Source: Pseudodesulfovibrio hydrargyri (GTDB taxonomy: Bacteria; Desulfobacterota; Desulfovibrionia; Desulfovibrionales; Desulfovibrionaceae). From it: a stretch of 64,000 nt of DNA. The translations under genes were made by a program, and so were the position numbers. Where the stretch lies: NCBI RefSeq assembly GCF_001874525.1, contig NZ_LKAQ01000004.1:856805-920804 (forward strand), read 5' to 3'. The notes beneath the pieces are model-generated. The model made no database searches. It was not told where the DNA came from and was given only the letters and a program-made list of their open reading frames with translations. Positions 62,551 to 64,000 of this stretch are shown here, piece after piece (positions within the stretch are counted from its first letter, which is position 1; each line of letters opens with the position of its first letter).

Positions 62551-62564
62551 TTGATCGAGATCAA
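62551..62564. promoter_or_regulatory. Perfect FNR-type box (TTGATCGAGATCAA)
   Basis: TTGAT-CGAG-ATCAA is a perfect match to the FNR half-site palindrome. It lies between the divergent Crp/Fnr gene and the zinc-ribbon/transporter operon. Confidence 0.85.
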
Positions 62565-62626
62565 TGTGAAAGGGGCTTCACGCGCCTATTTTGAGGACGA
62601 CAACGAGAAAAAGCAAGGAGGTCCCC

Positions 62627-62845
62627 ATGAGCGCAACCATTCACTGTCCGTACTGCAACGCAGGCCAGGTGGTGGGCGATTTCGACAACTACGCCCCCTT
62701 CTACGTCAATTGCCAGGAATGTTCCAGGCGGTACATCGTCGAGCCGGTGCGCCACGGGGTCGTCGTCTACCGCGACGGCGACGCCCCCTGCTGTTCCGAT
62801 CCCGAGTGCCGCGCCACCGAGATGGCCGGATCGGGCCAGGAATAA
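62627..62845 (+). CDS. Small zinc-ribbon-like protein (72 aa)
   Basis: 72 residues with paired cysteines HCPYCNAGQ, NCQECSRR and PCCSDPEC, consistent with a zinc-binding ribbon. AAGGAGGTCCCC precedes the ATG. It follows the FNR box and precedes the transporter gene by 16 bases, so they are probably one operon. No family named. Confidence 0.7.
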   Translation: MSATIHCPYCNAGQVVGDFDNYAPFYVNCQECSRRYIVEPVRHGVVVYRDGDAPCCSDPECRATEMAGSGQE

Positions 62846-62861
62846 ACCCCAAGGAGCCGAC

Positions 62862-63845
62862 ATGTTCACCATATTGCGGAAACTGACCAGAAATCTGATC
62901 TACGCCATCCCGGTCATGATGCTCGCCGGGTTCGCCTACGGACTGTGGGCGGACACGGCCTGGCTCAAGGCCGCGATCATCCCGTTCACCTTCCTCATGG
63001 TCTACCCCATGATGGTCACGCTCAAGATCCGCAAGGTCTTTGAGGGGGGCGACGCCAAAGCGCAAATCCTGACGCAGCTCATCAACTTCGGGCTGACCCC
63101 ATTCCTGGCCTTCGGCGTCGGCCTCCTCTTCTTCCGGGACAACCCGTACATGGCCCTGGGACTGCTCCTGGCCGGGCTGGTGCCCACCAGCGGCATGACC
63201 ATCTCCTGGACCGGGTTCGCCAAGGGCAATATGTCCGCCGCGGTCAAAATGACCGTCATCGGGCTCATCGCCGGGTCCCTGGCCACCCCGTTCTACGTCC
63301 AGGCCCTGATGGGCACGGCCATCCAGATGCAGCTGTCCGCCGTGTTCAAGCAGATCCTGTTCATCGTCTTCCTGCCCATGGCGCTCGGCTACCTGACCCA
63401 GCGGGTCCTGGTGAAGCGCTACGGCCAACAGACGTTCCAGCGCGACATCGGCCCGAAATTCCCGGGCCTGTCCACCGTGGGCGTGCTCGGCATCGTGTTC
63501 GTGGCCCTGGCCCTCAAGGCCAAGACCATCGCGGCCGCGCCCGGCGTGCTCCTGGACATCCTCGTGCCCCTGCTCCTGCTCTACGGTTTCAACTTCCTGC
63601 TCTCCACGCTCATCGGCAAGTCCATGCTGCCGCGCGGCGACGCCATCGCCCTGGTCTACGGCTCGGTCATGCGCAACCTGTCCATCGCCCTGGCCATCGC
63701 CATCAACGCCTTCGGCACCCAGGGCTCGGACGCCGCCCTGGTCATCGCCATGGCCTACATCATCCAGGTCCAGTCCGCCGCCTGGTACGTCCGCTTCACC
63801 CCCAAGGTCTTCGGGTTGCCCGAGGAACTCGCGCAACCGGCCTGA
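62862..63845 (+). CDS. BASS/ACR3-type transporter
   Basis: 327 residues with about ten membrane helices. AGLVPTSGMTISWTGFAKGN and GSVMRNLSIALAIAINAFG are the two conserved regions of the bile acid:sodium symporter/arsenite (ACR3) superfamily. ACR3 would export arsenite, but the conserved cysteine of ACR3 is not obvious, so the substrate is uncertain. In an operon with the zinc-ribbon gene under an FNR-type box. Confidence 0.78.
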   Translation: MFTILRKLTRNLIYAIPVMMLAGFAYGLWADTAWLKAAIIPFTFLMVYPMMVTLKIRKVFEGGDAKAQILTQLINFGLTPFLAFGVGLLFFRDNPYMALGLLLAGLVPTSGMTISWTGFAKGNMSAAVKMTVIGLIAGSLATPFYVQALMGTAIQMQLSAVFKQILFIVFLPMALGYLTQRVLVKRYGQQTFQRDIGPKFPGLSTVGVLGIVFVALALKAKTIAAAPGVLLDILVPLLLLYGFNFLLSTLIGKSMLPRGDAIALVYGSVMRNLSIALAIAINAFGTQGSDAALVIAMAYIIQVQSAAWYVRFTPKVFGLPEELAQPA

Positions 63846-63858
63846 CGGCCGGTCGCGA

Positions 63859-63983
63859 GTGCCTCCGGCGGCCGGGGGAAGGGGAGGGAAAACCCTTTGA
63901 AAAGGGCTTTTCCCTCCCCTTCCCCCGGACCCCCCATCCCCTCCTTTTTCCTAAACTTTTTGGTGCCGCTTCGCGGGGTGTGT
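63859..63983 (+). repeat. Intergenic repeat module A at the window end
   Basis: GCCTCCGGCGGCCGGGGGAAGG, AAACCCTTTGAAAAGGGCTTTT and CCTAAACTTTTTGGTGCCGCTTCGCGGGG match the copy at 41654-41785. Nothing else is seen to base 64000. Confidence 0.85.
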
Positions 63984-64000
63984 GATCGGCAAGGCGTACT

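Overview
The window is GC-rich bacterial chromosome with densely packed genes, no rRNA or tRNA gene, no CRISPR array and no insertion sequence that I can see. A class I hybrid cluster protein, many c-type cytochrome motifs, a large set of one- and two-component and c-di-GMP signalling genes, a TTGAT-type Crp/Fnr box and a recurring family of intergenic repeats together suggest an anaerobic sulfate reducer of the Desulfovibrionaceae (Desulfovibrio/Pseudodesulfovibrio type). That assignment is inference from gene content, not from a marker gene.

Layout. 0-5 kb: mobA, an alpha/beta hydrolase, a DUF2784 membrane protein, a small protein, a possible promoter-plus-terminator RNA unit, a GGDEF protein and a membrane-anchored periplasmic binding protein. 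5-10 kb: a chemoreceptor with an extra C-terminal sensor domain and a protein with a degenerate diadenylate cyclase domain. 10-14 kb: a three-gene respiratory operon (TsdA-like dihaem cytochrome, bd-superfamily membrane subunit with haem c, second membrane subunit with two haems c). 14-26 kb: rRNA methyltransferase, MltD-like transglycosylase, HD-GYP protein, solute-binding protein, glutamate racemase, a three-gene HD-GYP/HD/EAL-HDOD signalling operon, a cupin and hcp. 26-35 kb: PhzF-like and VOC proteins, a very large hybrid histidine kinase, an iron alcohol dehydrogenase and a second histidine kinase. 35-43 kb: lemA-TPM-TPM operon, YigZ, HD and cereblon-like (CULT) proteins, a molbindin, a Cys-rich protein, and the divergent argO/argP pair. 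43-54 kb: DUF2959 lipoprotein, USP-SLC13 pair, an ACT-ptb-buk operon, CheR-HDOD pair, fumC, and a divergent LysE/MocR pair. 54-64 kb: cyclase, Dus, an isolated phage-type capsid cassette, MBL and nuclease genes, a VOC-HAD fusion, and a Crp/Fnr regulator with a perfect FNR box facing a zinc-ribbon gene and an ACR3/BASS transporter.

How the parts work together. Several divergent pairs carry a strong palindrome in the shared control region (argO/argP, lysE/mocR, crp-fnr/zinc ribbon), so regulator-target logic can be read directly. The bd-like operon appears to link a periplasmic dihaem cytochrome to a membrane module that has lost the usual quinol-binding loop. Almost every gene-free stretch over 200 bp is filled by a mosaic of at least four repeat modules (called A, B, C and D here). 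Module B carries a perfect 25-bp inverted repeat whose arms co-vary between copies.

Most unusual candidates: the orphan capsid plus small companion gene and two low-GC genes at 56.7-59.3 kb; the CULT-domain protein at 39.6 kb; the cytochrome operon at 10.3-14.1 kb; the degenerate diadenylate cyclase at 8.6-10.0 kb; and the possible attenuator or small RNA at 2.7-2.95 kb.
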